A DNA stretch of 64,000 nucleotides, from positions 1 to 64,000 of the forward strand of contig RHGE01000031.1 in assembly GCA_004296775.1 (NCBI GenBank), in the 5' to 3' direction. Below the pieces are notes generated by a model. That model worked only from the letters and a program-made list of their open reading frames with translations. It was not told the DNA's origin and ran no database searches. The DNA comes from Marinilabiliaceae bacterium JC017 (GTDB lineage: Bacteria > Bacteroidota > Bacteroidia > Bacteroidales > Marinilabiliaceae). Made by a program: the position numbers and the translations under genes. This document shows, piece after piece, positions 8,205 to 19,700 of the stretch. Positions within the stretch are counted from its first letter, which is position 1. The number at the start of each line of letters is the position of its first letter.

Positions 8205-10694
8205 TTGACGTTCGATCCATTCACCATCGATTTACCCATTACGGAAATCATTCCGGAAACCAGGAAAAACCTCAGCAAGGAAAATACCCTCATTGTCAAT
8301 GCCCCTCCCGGAGCCGGTAAAAGTACGCTCCTACCCCTGGCTTTGCTCAATGAACCATGGCTGGAAGGCAAAAAGATATTGATGCTGGAGCCCCGCCGAT
8401 TAGCAGCCCGAACCATTGCTTCACGGATGGCCCAACTGCTCAATGAGGAGGTAGGACAAACGGTTGGTTATCGAATCCGGTTTGAAAATCGCACCTCTCC
8501 ACAAACACGTATTGAAGTGCTAACTGAGGGGATACTAACCCGCATGTTACAAAGCGACAATGCACTGGAAGGCATTGGAATGGTAATCTTTGATGAATTC
8601 CATGAACGCAGCATCTTTGCAGATGTAGCCCTGGCGCTTTGCCGCGAAGCCCAACAGGTGCTGCGACCCGACTTACGCATTATGGTAATGTCGGCCACCC
8701 TTAACATGGCACAATTGACCCAACTACTGAAGGCACCTGTAGTAGAGAGTCAGGGCCGACAATACCCTGTTAATATAATCTATGGCGAGGGCAGGGATGA
8801 GATGATGCTCCCGGAATTAACCGCACGCACCATTACTAAAGCCGTTCGTGAACAGAAAGGAGACACACTGGTATTTCTTCCGGGAGAAGGAGAAATAAGA
8901 AAGTGTGAAGAGATCCTCAAAAAACACCTGTCTGACTTTGCTATTCACCCCCTGTATGGTCAATTACCGCCGGGTAAGCAACACTGTGCCATCATGCCCC
9001 ACAGGCAGGGAAAACGTAAAATAGTACTTGCCACCTCCATCGCAGAAACCAGCCTAACGATAGAAGGTATTAACATCGTTGTGGATAGCGGGTATGGTCG
9101 CACCTCACGCTTTGATCCCCGCACAGGATTATCCCGCCTGGAAACCATTGAGATATCTAAAGATTCAGCCGACCAGCGTGCAGGCCGGGCTGGCAGATTA
9201 GGCCCAGGTGTCTGTTACCGCATGTGGTCAAAAGCCACTCAAAACAGGATGCATGAACACCGCACTCCTGAAATCCTGGAGGCTGATCTGGCATCACTCG
9301 TATTGGATATGGCCCGCTGGGGTGTCACCGACATTACTCAATTAACCTGGTTGACACCGCCGCCCCAAGGGACAATCGCACAAGCTTCTGAAACCCTGCA
9401 TCAATTGGAGGCACTGCAAGATGGACGTATTACTGCACATGGAAAAAACATACACCGCCTACCTTGTCATCCACGCATTGCCCATATGCTATTAATGGCC
9501 GAAGAGGGTGATAACTTACCATTGGCCACCGATGTAGCTGCCATCCTCGAAGAACGGGACCCACTACCTAAAGAAGCCGGTATAGACATCAACCTTCGCA
9601 TTGAAACCCTGAGACGACACCGGAAAGAACAAAAATTACCAAAGAAATTTAAGCGGATTGATAAGATAGCTGCCTCCTACCGCAAGTTATTCAATATTGA
9701 TGCCGACAATAGTCCTGTTGATCCATACGAAACAGGTGTCTTATTGGTACACGCCTATCCGGAACGTATTGCGAACGCCCGCCCCGGTAACAATGCCCAG
9801 TTTCAACTCTCCAACGGCAGTCTGGCCATGGCCGGTCACAAAGACGATCTGGCACATGAGTCATGGTTGGCCATTGCCCATGTTAATGCACGCGATGGCA
9901 TGGGGAAAATCTTCATGGCATCACCCCTCAACCCTCAGGACCTTGCGTCCATGGTAAAAGAGAAAGAGGTGATTACGTGGGATACACGTAAAGGAGGTCT
10001 GATCGCCACAAAAGAGTTAAGAATAGGTAGTATCGTATTACAATCAAGACCGCTACCATCACCCAACGAATCGCATCGGGTTCAGGCTATCTCCGATGCC
10101 ATTAAAAAAGAGGGTGAAACACTACTCAACTTTGATAAAGAGGTCACCCAATGGCAAAACAGGGTATTGAGCCTGCGTAAGTGGCGCCCGGAAGAAAATT
10201 GGCCGGATGTGAGTACCCCTACCCTTTTGCCAACTAACATGGAATGGCTAAGTCCCTACTTAAACCAGGTGAAGAAACCGGAAGACCTCAAAAAGATTAA
10301 TCTGGTTGAAGTACTTCACCACCACCTGGAATGGGACAAGCAAACGGCACTTGAACTTCTGGCACCTCAACGCATTCAAGTTCCTAGTGGCTCCAGAATC
10401 AAACTGCAATACATGTCCAATGGTACCGCTCCCATATTGGCTGTTCGTATTCAGGAAGTTTTTGGATTGATGGACACACCACTTATTAATGAAAGTCGAA
10501 CAGCAGTGATCATACACCTGCTTTCACCCGCCTCCCGTCCCATACAGATCACCTCCGACCTGCGCAGTTTTTGGGAAACAGCCTATTTTGAAGTGAGAAA
10601 AGAACTCAGGATCAAATATGCCAAGCATGCCTGGCCGGAAAACCCCTTAACAGCTGAAGCCCTTCGGGGCGCAAAGAAGAAGGTAAATAAATAA
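8205..10694 (+). CDS. hrpB: ATP-dependent helicase HrpB (DEAH-box type)
   Basis: This is a superfamily 2 RNA-helicase-like protein of the HrpB family, 829 residues, the usual length. Walker A is NAPPGAGKST at about residues 32-41. The DEAH-type box reads DEFH (in IFDEFHERS), and the SAT motif MSATL, the motif V region (TSIAETSLTIEGI) and motif VI QRAGRAGR are intact. The HrpB-specific C-terminal region (about residues 480-820) is present. Its cellular role is poorly defined in bacteria. The only in-frame start near the conserved N-terminus is TTG at 8205. An AAGAGGA sequence at 8171-8177 would suit an upstream ATT at 8184, so the start is uncertain. It appears to be a single-gene unit with its own terminator. 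Confidence 0.93.
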   Translation: MTFDPFTIDLPITEIIPETRKNLSKENTLIVNAPPGAGKSTLLPLALLNEPWLEGKKILMLEPRRLAARTIASRMAQLLNEEVGQTVGYRIRFENRTSPQTRIEVLTEGILTRMLQSDNALEGIGMVIFDEFHERSIFADVALALCREAQQVLRPDLRIMVMSATLNMAQLTQLLKAPVVESQGRQYPVNIIYGEGRDEMMLPELTARTITKAVREQKGDTLVFLPGEGEIRKCEEILKKHLSDFAIHPLYGQLPPGKQHCAIMPHRQGKRKIVLATSIAETSLTIEGINIVVDSGYGRTSRFDPRTGLSRLETIEISKDSADQRAGRAGRLGPGVCYRMWSKATQNRMHEHRTPEILEADLASLVLDMARWGVTDITQLTWLTPPPQGTIAQASETLHQLEALQDGRITAHGKNIHRLPCHPRIAHMLLMAEEGDNLPLATDVAAILEERDPLPKEAGIDINLRIETLRRHRKEQKLPKKFKRIDKIAASYRKLFNIDADNSPVDPYETGVLLVHAYPERIANARPGNNAQFQLSNGSLAMAGHKDDLAHESWLAIAHVNARDGMGKIFMASPLNPQDLASMVKEKEVITWDTRKGGLIATKELRIGSIVLQSRPLPSPNESHRVQAISDAIKKEGETLLNFDKEVTQWQNRVLSLRKWRPEENWPDVSTPTLLPTNMEWLSPYLNQVKKPEDLKKINLVEVLHHHLEWDKQTALELLAPQRIQVPSGSRIKLQYMSNGTAPILAVRIQEVFGLMDTPLINESRTAVIIHLLSPASRPIQITSDLRSFWETAYFEVRKELRIKYAKHAWPENPLTAEALRGAKKKVNK

Positions 10695-10720
10695 TCACTG
10701 TCACCAATTGATCAAAAAAG

Positions 10721-10752
10721 GGTGTCTCAGAAAATGAGGCACCTTTTTTTTA
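10721..10752 (+). terminator. Intrinsic terminator after hrpB
   Basis: The stem is GGTGTCTCA / TGAGGCACC (one G-T pair) with a 5-nt loop, followed by eight or nine T residues. It lies 26 bp after the hrpB stop. Confidence 0.85.
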
Positions 10753-11235
10753 AAACTAAATGGAAATTTACTTTGTAACCTAACCACTAAAAAGAAACAA
10801 CCTACACCAAAAAAATAAGCATTAAAAGTATCCAATCCTAAATATTTCCGTATACCATCCATAATATACTTCTACCTAAAACCCAAATTGCAGTACACGA
10901 AAAAATATAGGTATTCTTCCGACACAACAACTATTCTCGACCTCCATAATCACTGATAATTCTTCAACAGGTCAGCTAACAATAGCAGAATAAACAACAT
11001 TTTTGATTAATTTATATTAATTCTAAACTTCCTCTTACAACCAATATCACAAAGGAATTCGCAAAATATCAATTATTTCATCCACCAAGTTTTAATCACT
11101 AAATCATTGGATACAATCAACAAAAGCCATAATTTAAATACTGAAAAAATTTTATTCAAAAATGAATCACCCCATTAAACCAATTTAATGAAATCCATTA
11201 ATTCACTTTATTATTAATCTAAACAACAAAAAATT
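10753..11235. other. AT-rich upstream region of the tail-collar genes
   Basis: This 480-bp, strongly AT-rich leader precedes the first tail-collar gene. I see no open reading frame, no TAnnTTTG box and no clear hairpin. Its length suggests a regulatory region, but nothing specific can be claimed. Confidence 0.4.
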
Positions 11236-11817
11236 ATGGAAGCATTTATTTCCTTTATTGCATTATGGCCTTTGCAATGGGCACCTCGCAACTGGGCTGT
11301 GTGTTGGGGCACAACACTTTCTATCAGTGAAAACTCTTCTCTTTATGCGCTAATAGGTTTAACCTACGGCGGAGACGGTATTACAAACTTTATGCTCCCT
11401 GATTTTAGGGGAAGAGTTCCTGTTGGATATGGTAAAGGAAGAGGATTATCCGACAACAGAATTGGTTGGTTTGGTGGTTTAGAAGTCGTTCGACTTACCA
11501 ATAATGAAATTCCTACGCACACCCATGGCGCCTCTCTCGCCTCCGTATCGGTAAAATTCATGGCAAGTGATGAACCCGGAACCCAAACCACTCCCGGGAC
11601 AGATGAGGCACGGACGCTGGCAAGTACGGTGGGCCGGCCCGCGGATAAACTTTACAATACGAGTACCCCTACAGTTGAACTGAACGGGATCTCTGCCAAT
11701 GGAAGTGCAGTTAGCGTTCAGAATGCCGGAGGAAGCCTGTACCATGAGAACCGGCAACCTTACCTGGTAACCAACTACATCATGTGCTTGCAGGGTATTT
11801 TTCCACCGAGACAATAA
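11236..11817 (+). CDS. Phage tail-collar domain protein, copy 1
   Basis: This is a 193-residue protein of the tail-collar/microcystin-dependent (MdpB-like) family. The N-terminal collar domain (residues 1-70) carries the family hallmarks WAVCWGTTLSIS, LYALIGLTYGGDG and FMLPDFRGRVPVGYGKGRG. Then come the IPTHTH motif (residues 93-98), a variable insertion and the terminal QPYLVTNYIMCLQG. There is no signal peptide or membrane segment. Proteins of this family occur outside phages in many Bacteroidota, often in tandem copies, with unknown function. No head, portal, terminase or tail-tube gene is nearby, so this is not a prophage in the usual sense. The next gene is an almost identical copy 35 bp downstream. 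Confidence 0.85.
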   Translation: MEAFISFIALWPLQWAPRNWAVCWGTTLSISENSSLYALIGLTYGGDGITNFMLPDFRGRVPVGYGKGRGLSDNRIGWFGGLEVVRLTNNEIPTHTHGASLASVSVKFMASDEPGTQTTPGTDEARTLASTVGRPADKLYNTSTPTVELNGISANGSAVSVQNAGGSLYHENRQPYLVTNYIMCLQGIFPPRQ

Positions 11818-11852
11818 ATTTCAAATAAATAATAATTAGTAATACTTGAACT

Positions 11853-12434
11853 ATGGAAGCATTTATTTCCTTTATTGCATTATGGCCTTTGCAATGGGCA
11901 CCTCGCAACTGGGCTGTATGTTGGGGCACAACACTTTCTATCAGTGAAAACAACGCACTTTATGCGCTAATAGGTTTAACCTACGGCGGAGACGGCGTTT
12001 CAAACTTTATGCTCCCTGATTTTAGAGGTAGAGTTCCTCTTGGATATGGTAAAGGAAGAGGATTATCCGACAACAGAATTGGTTGGTTTGGTGGTGTAGA
12101 AGTCGTTCGACTTACCCATGATCAAATGCCTACGCACACCCATGGCGCCTCTCTCGCCTCCGTAGAGGTAAAATTCATGGCAAGTGATGAACCCGGAACC
12201 CAAACCACCCCCGGGACAGATGAGGCACGGACGCTGGCAAGTACGGCGGGCCGGCCCGCGGATAAACTTTACAATACGAGTACTCCTACAGTTGAACTGA
12301 ACGGGATCTCTACCAATGGAAGTGCAGTTTACGTTCAGAATACCGGAGGAAGCCTGTACCATGAGAACCGGCAACCTTACCTGGTAACCAACTACATCAT
12401 GTGCTTGCAGGGTCTTTTTCCACCCAGAACATAA
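11853..12434 (+). CDS. Phage tail-collar domain protein, copy 2
   Basis: This has the same length (193 residues) and nearly the same sequence as the gene just upstream. It differs at scattered positions such as NSS to NNA near residue 37, ITN to VSN near 50, and LTNNEI to LTHDQM near 90. It has the same collar domain, PTHTH motif and YIMCLQG end. The DNA is almost identical from the start codon on, including many third positions, so the pair is a recent tandem duplication or is kept alike by gene conversion. It is probably co-transcribed with the upstream copy and with the binding-protein gene that follows 71 bp after its stop. Confidence 0.85.
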   Translation: MEAFISFIALWPLQWAPRNWAVCWGTTLSISENNALYALIGLTYGGDGVSNFMLPDFRGRVPLGYGKGRGLSDNRIGWFGGVEVVRLTHDQMPTHTHGASLASVEVKFMASDEPGTQTTPGTDEARTLASTAGRPADKLYNTSTPTVELNGISTNGSAVYVQNTGGSLYHENRQPYLVTNYIMCLQGLFPPRT

Positions 12435-12505
12435 ACCAAACTGAGGATTGGGCTAAAAATTGGCCTGATCCTTCTTTATTTTTTACCTATCCAAACTTTT
12501 TACCT

Positions 12506-13666
12506 ATGATCAGAAATATTAAAATCGGCTTTCTCGCCCCCTATTCCTCCATCTATCCTGAAATGGTGCCCAGTTTAATCAGCGGCTTCTACAGCGCCAT
12601 TCCGGAGAAGTACCATCCCATTTTTCAATTTATTCCCGAATACATCGGACAGGGAGGAGAGAAGCAAACCCTGGAAGCGGCCAACAAATTGCTGTCCTTT
12701 CACAATGTTGATATCCTTTCGGGAATCATCAGCTACCGGGTGTTACCCTCCCTGATTCCAAGTATCGAAAACCGGCACAAGCTCGGCTTCTTCTTCGATG
12801 TGGGGGAATACATCCCTTACACCCACCACATATCCGATTGGGTTTTCGGCAACAGTTTCCAGTTGTGGCAATCGGAGTTTGCCCTAGGGTATTGGGCCCA
12901 CCAAAAATATGGTGAAAAGGGAACCGTAATCACCCCCCTCTACGATGGAGGGTACCATCTGCAATCCGCCTTCCGGCAAGGGGCTGTTTCGGCCGGAGCC
13001 AATCGGTTGGATTTTCAGATCCTCAAGTACGAACCGGAACAGTCACAAGTAAAAGGGCGGATCCACTCCCTTTTCGAGCAACTGGAAAAGGAGTCCCCCA
13101 CTTACATTCATGCCCTGTTCTGCGGCAATGAAGCACTGGAATTCTACGATGAGTATTGCAAGGCGGGGTTACACAAAAAGATTCCATTGATAGCCAGCGC
13201 TCATATGGCCTCCGACGAAATTTTGAAGCAGATCAGCAATTTGAATCTCTCCTTCTACTCCGCTTCCCTGTGGAACTACCATTCAAGGGAAAAAGCCAAC
13301 CAGGAATTCAGAAAGAAGGTGGCCGATTTTGCAGGACAAAAACCGGATTTCTATACCCTGCTGGGCTACGAAACCGGACTGCTATTCAACAAGCTGATTC
13401 CGGAATTCCGGAAACGGGACTGGCAGGAGATCCAACAGCGACTCAAGACAGAAACCATTGAAGGGCCCAGGGGCAAACGCTCCTTTTTCCTTAACTCAGA
13501 ATACGCTACCCCTGTGGTCGACATCGAGAAGATCAACTTCCAGGAGAACCGGATAAATAAACTTGTCATCGAACAGGGCAAAGCCATGCCCTACCACCAC
13601 GAAACCTACGAACGCATCCATAAGGAGAATGTGAGCGGGTGGCAGAACCCGTATTTGTGTGTATAA
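12506..13666 (+). CDS. Type I periplasmic-binding-fold protein (LivK-like), no signal peptide
   Basis: This protein of about 386 residues resembles ABC-transporter substrate-binding proteins of the branched-chain amino acid/amide class (Peripla_BP_6). The N-terminus reads IKIGFLAPYSSIYPEM, followed by a stretch typical of lobe 1 (GGEKQTLEAANKLLS) and a second-lobe region with YTLLGYETGLLFNKLIP near the end. A longer in-frame extension back to 12401 would overlap the upstream gene; the ATG at 12506 starts exactly at the conserved fold. Unlike transport proteins it lacks a signal peptide or lipobox, and no permease or ATPase gene is near. It may therefore be an intracellular ligand sensor or a partner of the collar proteins. 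The gene looks more GC-rich than its neighbours. Confidence 0.75.
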   Translation: MIRNIKIGFLAPYSSIYPEMVPSLISGFYSAIPEKYHPIFQFIPEYIGQGGEKQTLEAANKLLSFHNVDILSGIISYRVLPSLIPSIENRHKLGFFFDVGEYIPYTHHISDWVFGNSFQLWQSEFALGYWAHQKYGEKGTVITPLYDGGYHLQSAFRQGAVSAGANRLDFQILKYEPEQSQVKGRIHSLFEQLEKESPTYIHALFCGNEALEFYDEYCKAGLHKKIPLIASAHMASDEILKQISNLNLSFYSASLWNYHSREKANQEFRKKVADFAGQKPDFYTLLGYETGLLFNKLIPEFRKRDWQEIQQRLKTETIEGPRGKRSFFLNSEYATPVVDIEKINFQENRINKLVIEQGKAMPYHHETYERIHKENVSGWQNPYLCV

Positions 13667-13718
13667 GTCTACATATTTTTTATTTACACAGAAAAGATTA
13701 ATAAAAAACCCATAAGTT

Positions 13719-16700
13719 ATGAAAACATTTTCTACTCAAAATTTGCTACAAAGAACAACCCAATGTTTATTGGTGTTAGTATTACTACTTCAAGGCTCCC
13801 TGTGTTTTGCCGATACAGAGACCTATGATATTTCAGGGAAGAATGATGGGGACGTATTAGCGACAGGAACTAATTCTTATTCATTAAATGGATTCACCTA
13901 TCAGATCATAGCGTATTCTGCTGATGATAACGATCCCTCTATTCTCTTTTGGTCAGGATATGGAAATGGGGGGTCGGCTGCCATTGGAATTCGACAAGGT
14001 GAAGATATTGGTGGACTAGTAGGCAAGAAGGTAAAAGAATTTAGGATCACCAAAACCGATGGAGGTGCCATAGATATCACGAGCCTATGGATATACGTAA
14101 ATAGTGCTGATGTTACTATTAAAGGTTACAATGATGGGGGTTACACAGATCAGTCAGTAACGGTTTCAGGAATTTTCGGAGACGAAGTCCCCCTGAACTT
14201 TACAGGGGTGGATGAGTTGCGTTTTGTGGGGACTGATATCTCTATTGATATTGATGATTTAACTTATGCAATATTGACACCCACTCTAACAACACAATCT
14301 GTTTCCGGCATTACAGCATCATCTGCAACGCTTGGCGGAAATGTTACAAATGAAGGAGCAGCAGAAGTTAGCGAGCGTGGTGTTGTGTATTCAACCTCAG
14401 ATGATACCCCAACTATTGGAGAAGACGGGGTTACTAAAGAATCATACAGTACAGATTCAGGAACTGGCGCGTTTTCCGAATCCATTGGATCATTAAGTCC
14501 AGGTACTACCTATTACTATAATGCATATGCTATAAATTCGGAAGGCACTTCTTACGGAACTGCCAGCAGTTTCACCACCTTGGGTCCCGAAATGGTAGTC
14601 AAAGGCAATTCCATGGAGATTGCCGATGGGGATGATGTTCCCTCCACGGATGATCATACGGACTTTGGCAGTATCGATATCAATGCTACTCCCTTTGTAC
14701 GCACTTTTACCATCGAAAATACGGGAGCTGCCTTGCTTACCTTGGGGGCCGATGCCGTTTCATTATCGGGAGAGCATGCTTCTGATTATGCAGTTAGTTC
14801 ACAACCCGCAACAAGCGTGGCTGCCAGTGGTACAACAACCTTTCAAATTAGTTTTACTCCTTCGGCTTTAGGTACTCGCACTGCTGAAATCAGCATTGCC
14901 AACGACGACAGCGATGAGAATCCTTATAATTTCTCTATTGAAGGAACCCGGGTGAATGCCGCCCCCACCGCTACCGCCCCCACGGCCCCAACCGTTGAAG
15001 AGGATGCGGTTGATGTGGCCCTGGCCGATGATATTCAAGTAGCAGATGCCGATGCAGACGATACGCAGACAGTTACTTTTGCCATCACCGGAGGAACGTT
15101 TACAATCGGGGAAACAAATATCACCTTTAGTAATGGAGCTAATGGTTCCTCTCTTTTTACGGCTTCCGGTACCCTGGCAGCTATCAATACCGCCCTGGAT
15201 GCCGCCACTTATACCCCTACGCCTAACCTAAATGGAGTCAATGCAGGTGTAATTTCCTTTATCTCCAACGATGGCACTACGGATTCCAATGAAGCAAGCG
15301 TTAGCTTTGATATTACCCCGGTGAATGATGCTCCAACGGCCTCCGATTTCACAGCCCCCTCAATTATCAAAGGTATACCCTTTGTGTTTTCCCCAACAAA
15401 TTTTGGCTATTCGGATGTAGACGGGGATGATATGGTTAAGATTTCAGTGAACCAGGTGCCCTCAGAGGGTATTTTGTATGTTGATGCAGACAATGGCGAT
15501 GATTATGATTCAGGAGAAGAGTTATCCAATGGAGCCAATATAAACAAGGCTGATTTGGATAACGGGAACCTGCAATATTACAATAACACAGGAACCAGTA
15601 GCTTCTTTGAATTTGCTGTGTACGATGGTACTGCCTACAGCACGTCCACTTATACGGCAACACTAAATATTATAGCTTTTCCCACCGTAACAACCCAGGC
15701 CGTTTCTTCCATTACCGCAACAACAGCAACCGGAAACGGAAATATTACTGATTTGGGTGTTCCCAATCCTACTACTCATGGTGTATGCTGGAATACTTCG
15801 GAAAACCCTACAACTGCAAACAGTAAGGATGATAAGGGGGCGGCTTCAGCAACGGGTGCCTTTACTTGCGACATTACCGGGTTATCAGCTGGAACAACCT
15901 ATTATGCCAGGGCATTTGCCAGAAACGATATAGGTACGGTATACGGTAGCCAGGTAAGTTTCACAACCAACAATCCCCCCACCGTTAAAAATCGTACTTT
16001 CACTGATATTCACAAGGGAAATATCTATCCTAATATAGGTAATATCGCCCTTGATTTTGAGGATGAAGATGTAGCTGAAAATACAGATGCTTTTCAATTC
16101 ATCCGTATATTGACTTTACCTGGAAATGGAACGTTGTTTTTGGACGTGAATCAGAATAGCAATTTTGATGCCGGGGAAACAATTGTAGTTAACCAAGTGA
16201 TCGGTAGGAATGAAGTGTTTTGGGGATATCTGCAGTATCTGAATACGGATGGGGTTAGCTCCAGTTTTACTTATGAAGCAAGCGATGGCAACAACTACAG
16301 TAACACCGCTACGGTTACCTTAACCGTAAGGGCTACTCCAACGGTTACCTTTACGAACATTTCACAAACCATTAGTGAAGCAACCGAAACGATAACAATC
16401 ACAGCCCAATTATCGGAAGCAATTGATTATACGAATGTAACCGTCCCCTTCTCTGTGAATGGCAGTAGTTCAGCAACCGGTGGTGGTGTGGATTATTCCA
16501 TTTCAGGTAGTCCTATTACAATTATTGCGGGGGAGACATCCAAAGAGATCAATATAACCCTTAACAATGATGTTTTGGACGAACCGGCCGAAACGGTGGT
16601 TGTGAATATGGGGGAGCCTACCAATGCAGCCCAGGGGCCAACGACTACTTTTACCGCCAATATTATTGACGATGATCTTGCCCCAACGGTTGCTTTTAAC

Positions 16701-19700
16701 ACAACAAGCTCGGAGGGACTGGAATCCGTAAGCAGTGCCAATTTGCGTGTAGACCTATCGACAGCAAGTAGTTTGCCCATTAGTGTGAATTATACGGTTT
16801 CAGGATCTGCAACAAGAACAGGTGCAGATTGTACTATAGCAGATGGTACATTAAACTTTGCTGCTAGCGAGACCAGCAAGAATATCAGCATTGCAAGTAT
16901 TGTAGACGACCTGTTGGATGAGTACGATGAAACGTTAATCGTTACCCTGTCAAGCCCAAGCAATGCAACACTGGGAGATAATAAGGTTCATACTTATACC
17001 ATTAAGGATGATGATCCCACTCCAACTGTTGCATTTACTTCTACCAGTTCCAATGGATTGGAATCTGTAAGTAGTGCCAAATTACAGGTTGATCTGTCTG
17101 CGACCAGTGGTCGTGAGATAAGGGTGAACTATGCGGTAACCGGCTCTGCTACCGGTAGCGGGACGGATTACACCTTTGCGGACGGAATCTTGATCATTGG
17201 GGATGGCAATCCGAATAGTTATCTCACCATTGCAAGTATTGTAAACGACCTTTTGGCCGAAGGTAACGAAACAGTTGTAGTTACACTATCGAATCCAAGC
17301 AATGCAAAGTTAGGGACTAATACGGTTCATACTTATACGATCACCGATGATGATGATCCAGGTTTTACGATAGCCGAAACCGATGGAAGTACTACAGTGG
17401 CAGAACCTAATACTACAGATACCTATACTGTTGTACTAGATGCACAACCCCTTTCCGATGTCGTACTCAAAGTGGAGAGCAGCGATACCGGAGAGGTAAC
17501 CGTGGACAAGGCCAGTCTGACCTTTACTTCCGGCAATTGGAGTACACCTCAAACCGTTACGGTAACCGCTGCGGATGAAGACCTGATCGACGGGAATCAA
17601 ACCACCAACATCACCCTCAGTGTGGTTGACGATAGCAGTGATGATGCTTTTGATGTTCTGGCAGATAAAACGGTTATTGTTACCACCAATGACAATGATG
17701 TAGCAGGTTTCAGCTTATCGAAGACGACTGCTACCATCACCGAATCGGGAACGGATGATTCCTTTACAGTGGTTTTGAATGCTGAGCCTACTACCCCTGT
17801 AGTGCTAAATATTTCAGATGGAGGTACCGATGAAGCCACACTGGATAAAACGACTCTCACCTTTACCGGTGGGAACTGGGACAATCAGCAAACCGTAACC
17901 ATTACCCCTGTGGATGATTACCTGGATGATGGGGATCAGCCCATTACCCTTACCATTAGTGTAGATGCCGATGGCAGTGACAATGATTTTGATACGGTAG
18001 CTAACAAAACCGTAACTGTTACTTCTACCGATGACGATACTTCTGATTTTGTCTTGTCCAAACTATCAGCTTCGGTTCAAGAAAACGGAACATTGGATTC
18101 ATTTACGGCCAGGCTGACTTCGAAACCCGCATCTGATGTAGTCCTGAATGTGGTGAGTTCAGATGAGGGTGAAGTTACGGTTGATAAGGCCAAGCTTACC
18201 TTTACTGCGGAGAAATGGAGCACAGCCCAAACAGTAACCCTAACCGGTATGGATGACAGTTTCGCCGACGGGGATCAAACAGTTAACATCACTCTGAGTG
18301 TGGATGATGCCAGTAGTGATAATGCTTTTGATGGTGCGTCCGACCAAATGGTTGCTTGCATCACCACCGATGATGAAAATCTGGGCTTTACCCTTTCAGA
18401 GCGCGATGAGTTTTGGGAAGCGTATACCGCCGTTTGGGAATCAGGGACAACAGATGAATTTAAGGTTGTACTGGATGGTCCGCCTGCTACCGATGTGGTT
18501 TTGAGCCTCAGCAGCGGGGATACCGGGGAGGTTACCGTGAGTCCATCCAGCCTGACCTTTACCAATGCCAACTGGAACTCAGAACAAACCGTTACGGTTA
18601 CTGGGGTAGATGATGTTGCAGCGGATGGTTCTCAGATCACAGCTATTACCATTTCGGTTAACGATGGCAGTAGTAACGATGCCTTTGATGCCCTTGCGGA
18701 TCAGACCCTAGAGGTGACTACCGTTGATGATGATTCGCCTGGAATTACCGTAATAGAAACCAATGGAAATACCATTGGTTGGGAAGCTGGTAAAATTGAT
18801 ACGCTATGGGTAGTACTGAATGCCCCTCCGGTTGAGGATGTGGTACTTTCTTTTGCAAGAGCCCTCCCGGCGGAGATGGATGTAGAATACGATGAATATG
18901 AGTTTAAACCTGATGATTGGAATACGCCGAAAGATTTTCGTATTGCCGGGAGAAATGATGGTGTTTTGGATGGTGATGTTGTAGTACCCCTAACCATTGG
19001 AGTTGTGAATTCTGAGAGTGACGCTGCTTATCATGATTTGCCCAATATTGTTATTAATGCTATCAATATTGATAATGAGGTAGCCTCTTTTTCTGTTGAG
19101 AACCCCACTTCTTCGGTAGACGAATCGGTTACTACTGCTTACTTTAGTGTAGTGCTGGATGTTCAACCGGTCTCGGATGTAGTGTTTAGCGTTACAAGTG
19201 GAGATACGGAGGAAGTAACAGTGAACAAGTCAACCTTAACATTTACCAATGCCAATTGGGATACCAAGCAAATCGTCACCCTAACAGGAGTGAATGACGA
19301 TCTGGCAGATGGCAGCCAGTCTACCGACATTACTATCAGTGTGGATGCGGCCAACAGCCAGGACGAATTCGATGATCTGGAAGACAAAACCGTAAGAATA
19401 ACCACTACGGATGATGATGCCAATTTTACCCTTTCCAAAAACATTGCTTCAGTGGCTGAATCCGGTACAACCGATGCCTTTACCGCTGTTCTGAATGCTC
19501 AACCTCTTTCAAATGTGGTTTTGAGTGTTGTAAGTGAAGATGAGAATGAAGCTACTGTGAACCAAGCCTTCCTTACCTTCACTCCTACAAATTGGAACAA
19601 TCCCCAAACAATAACAGTAACTGGGGTCGATGAAAATGTAGATGATGGAAATCAAACCATTTCTATTACCATCAGTATAGACGCAGCCCACAGTGACAAT

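Noticed and set aside
11236-12434. Prophage
   Set aside because: Only collar-domain proteins are present; no terminase, portal, capsid, integrase or lysis gene.
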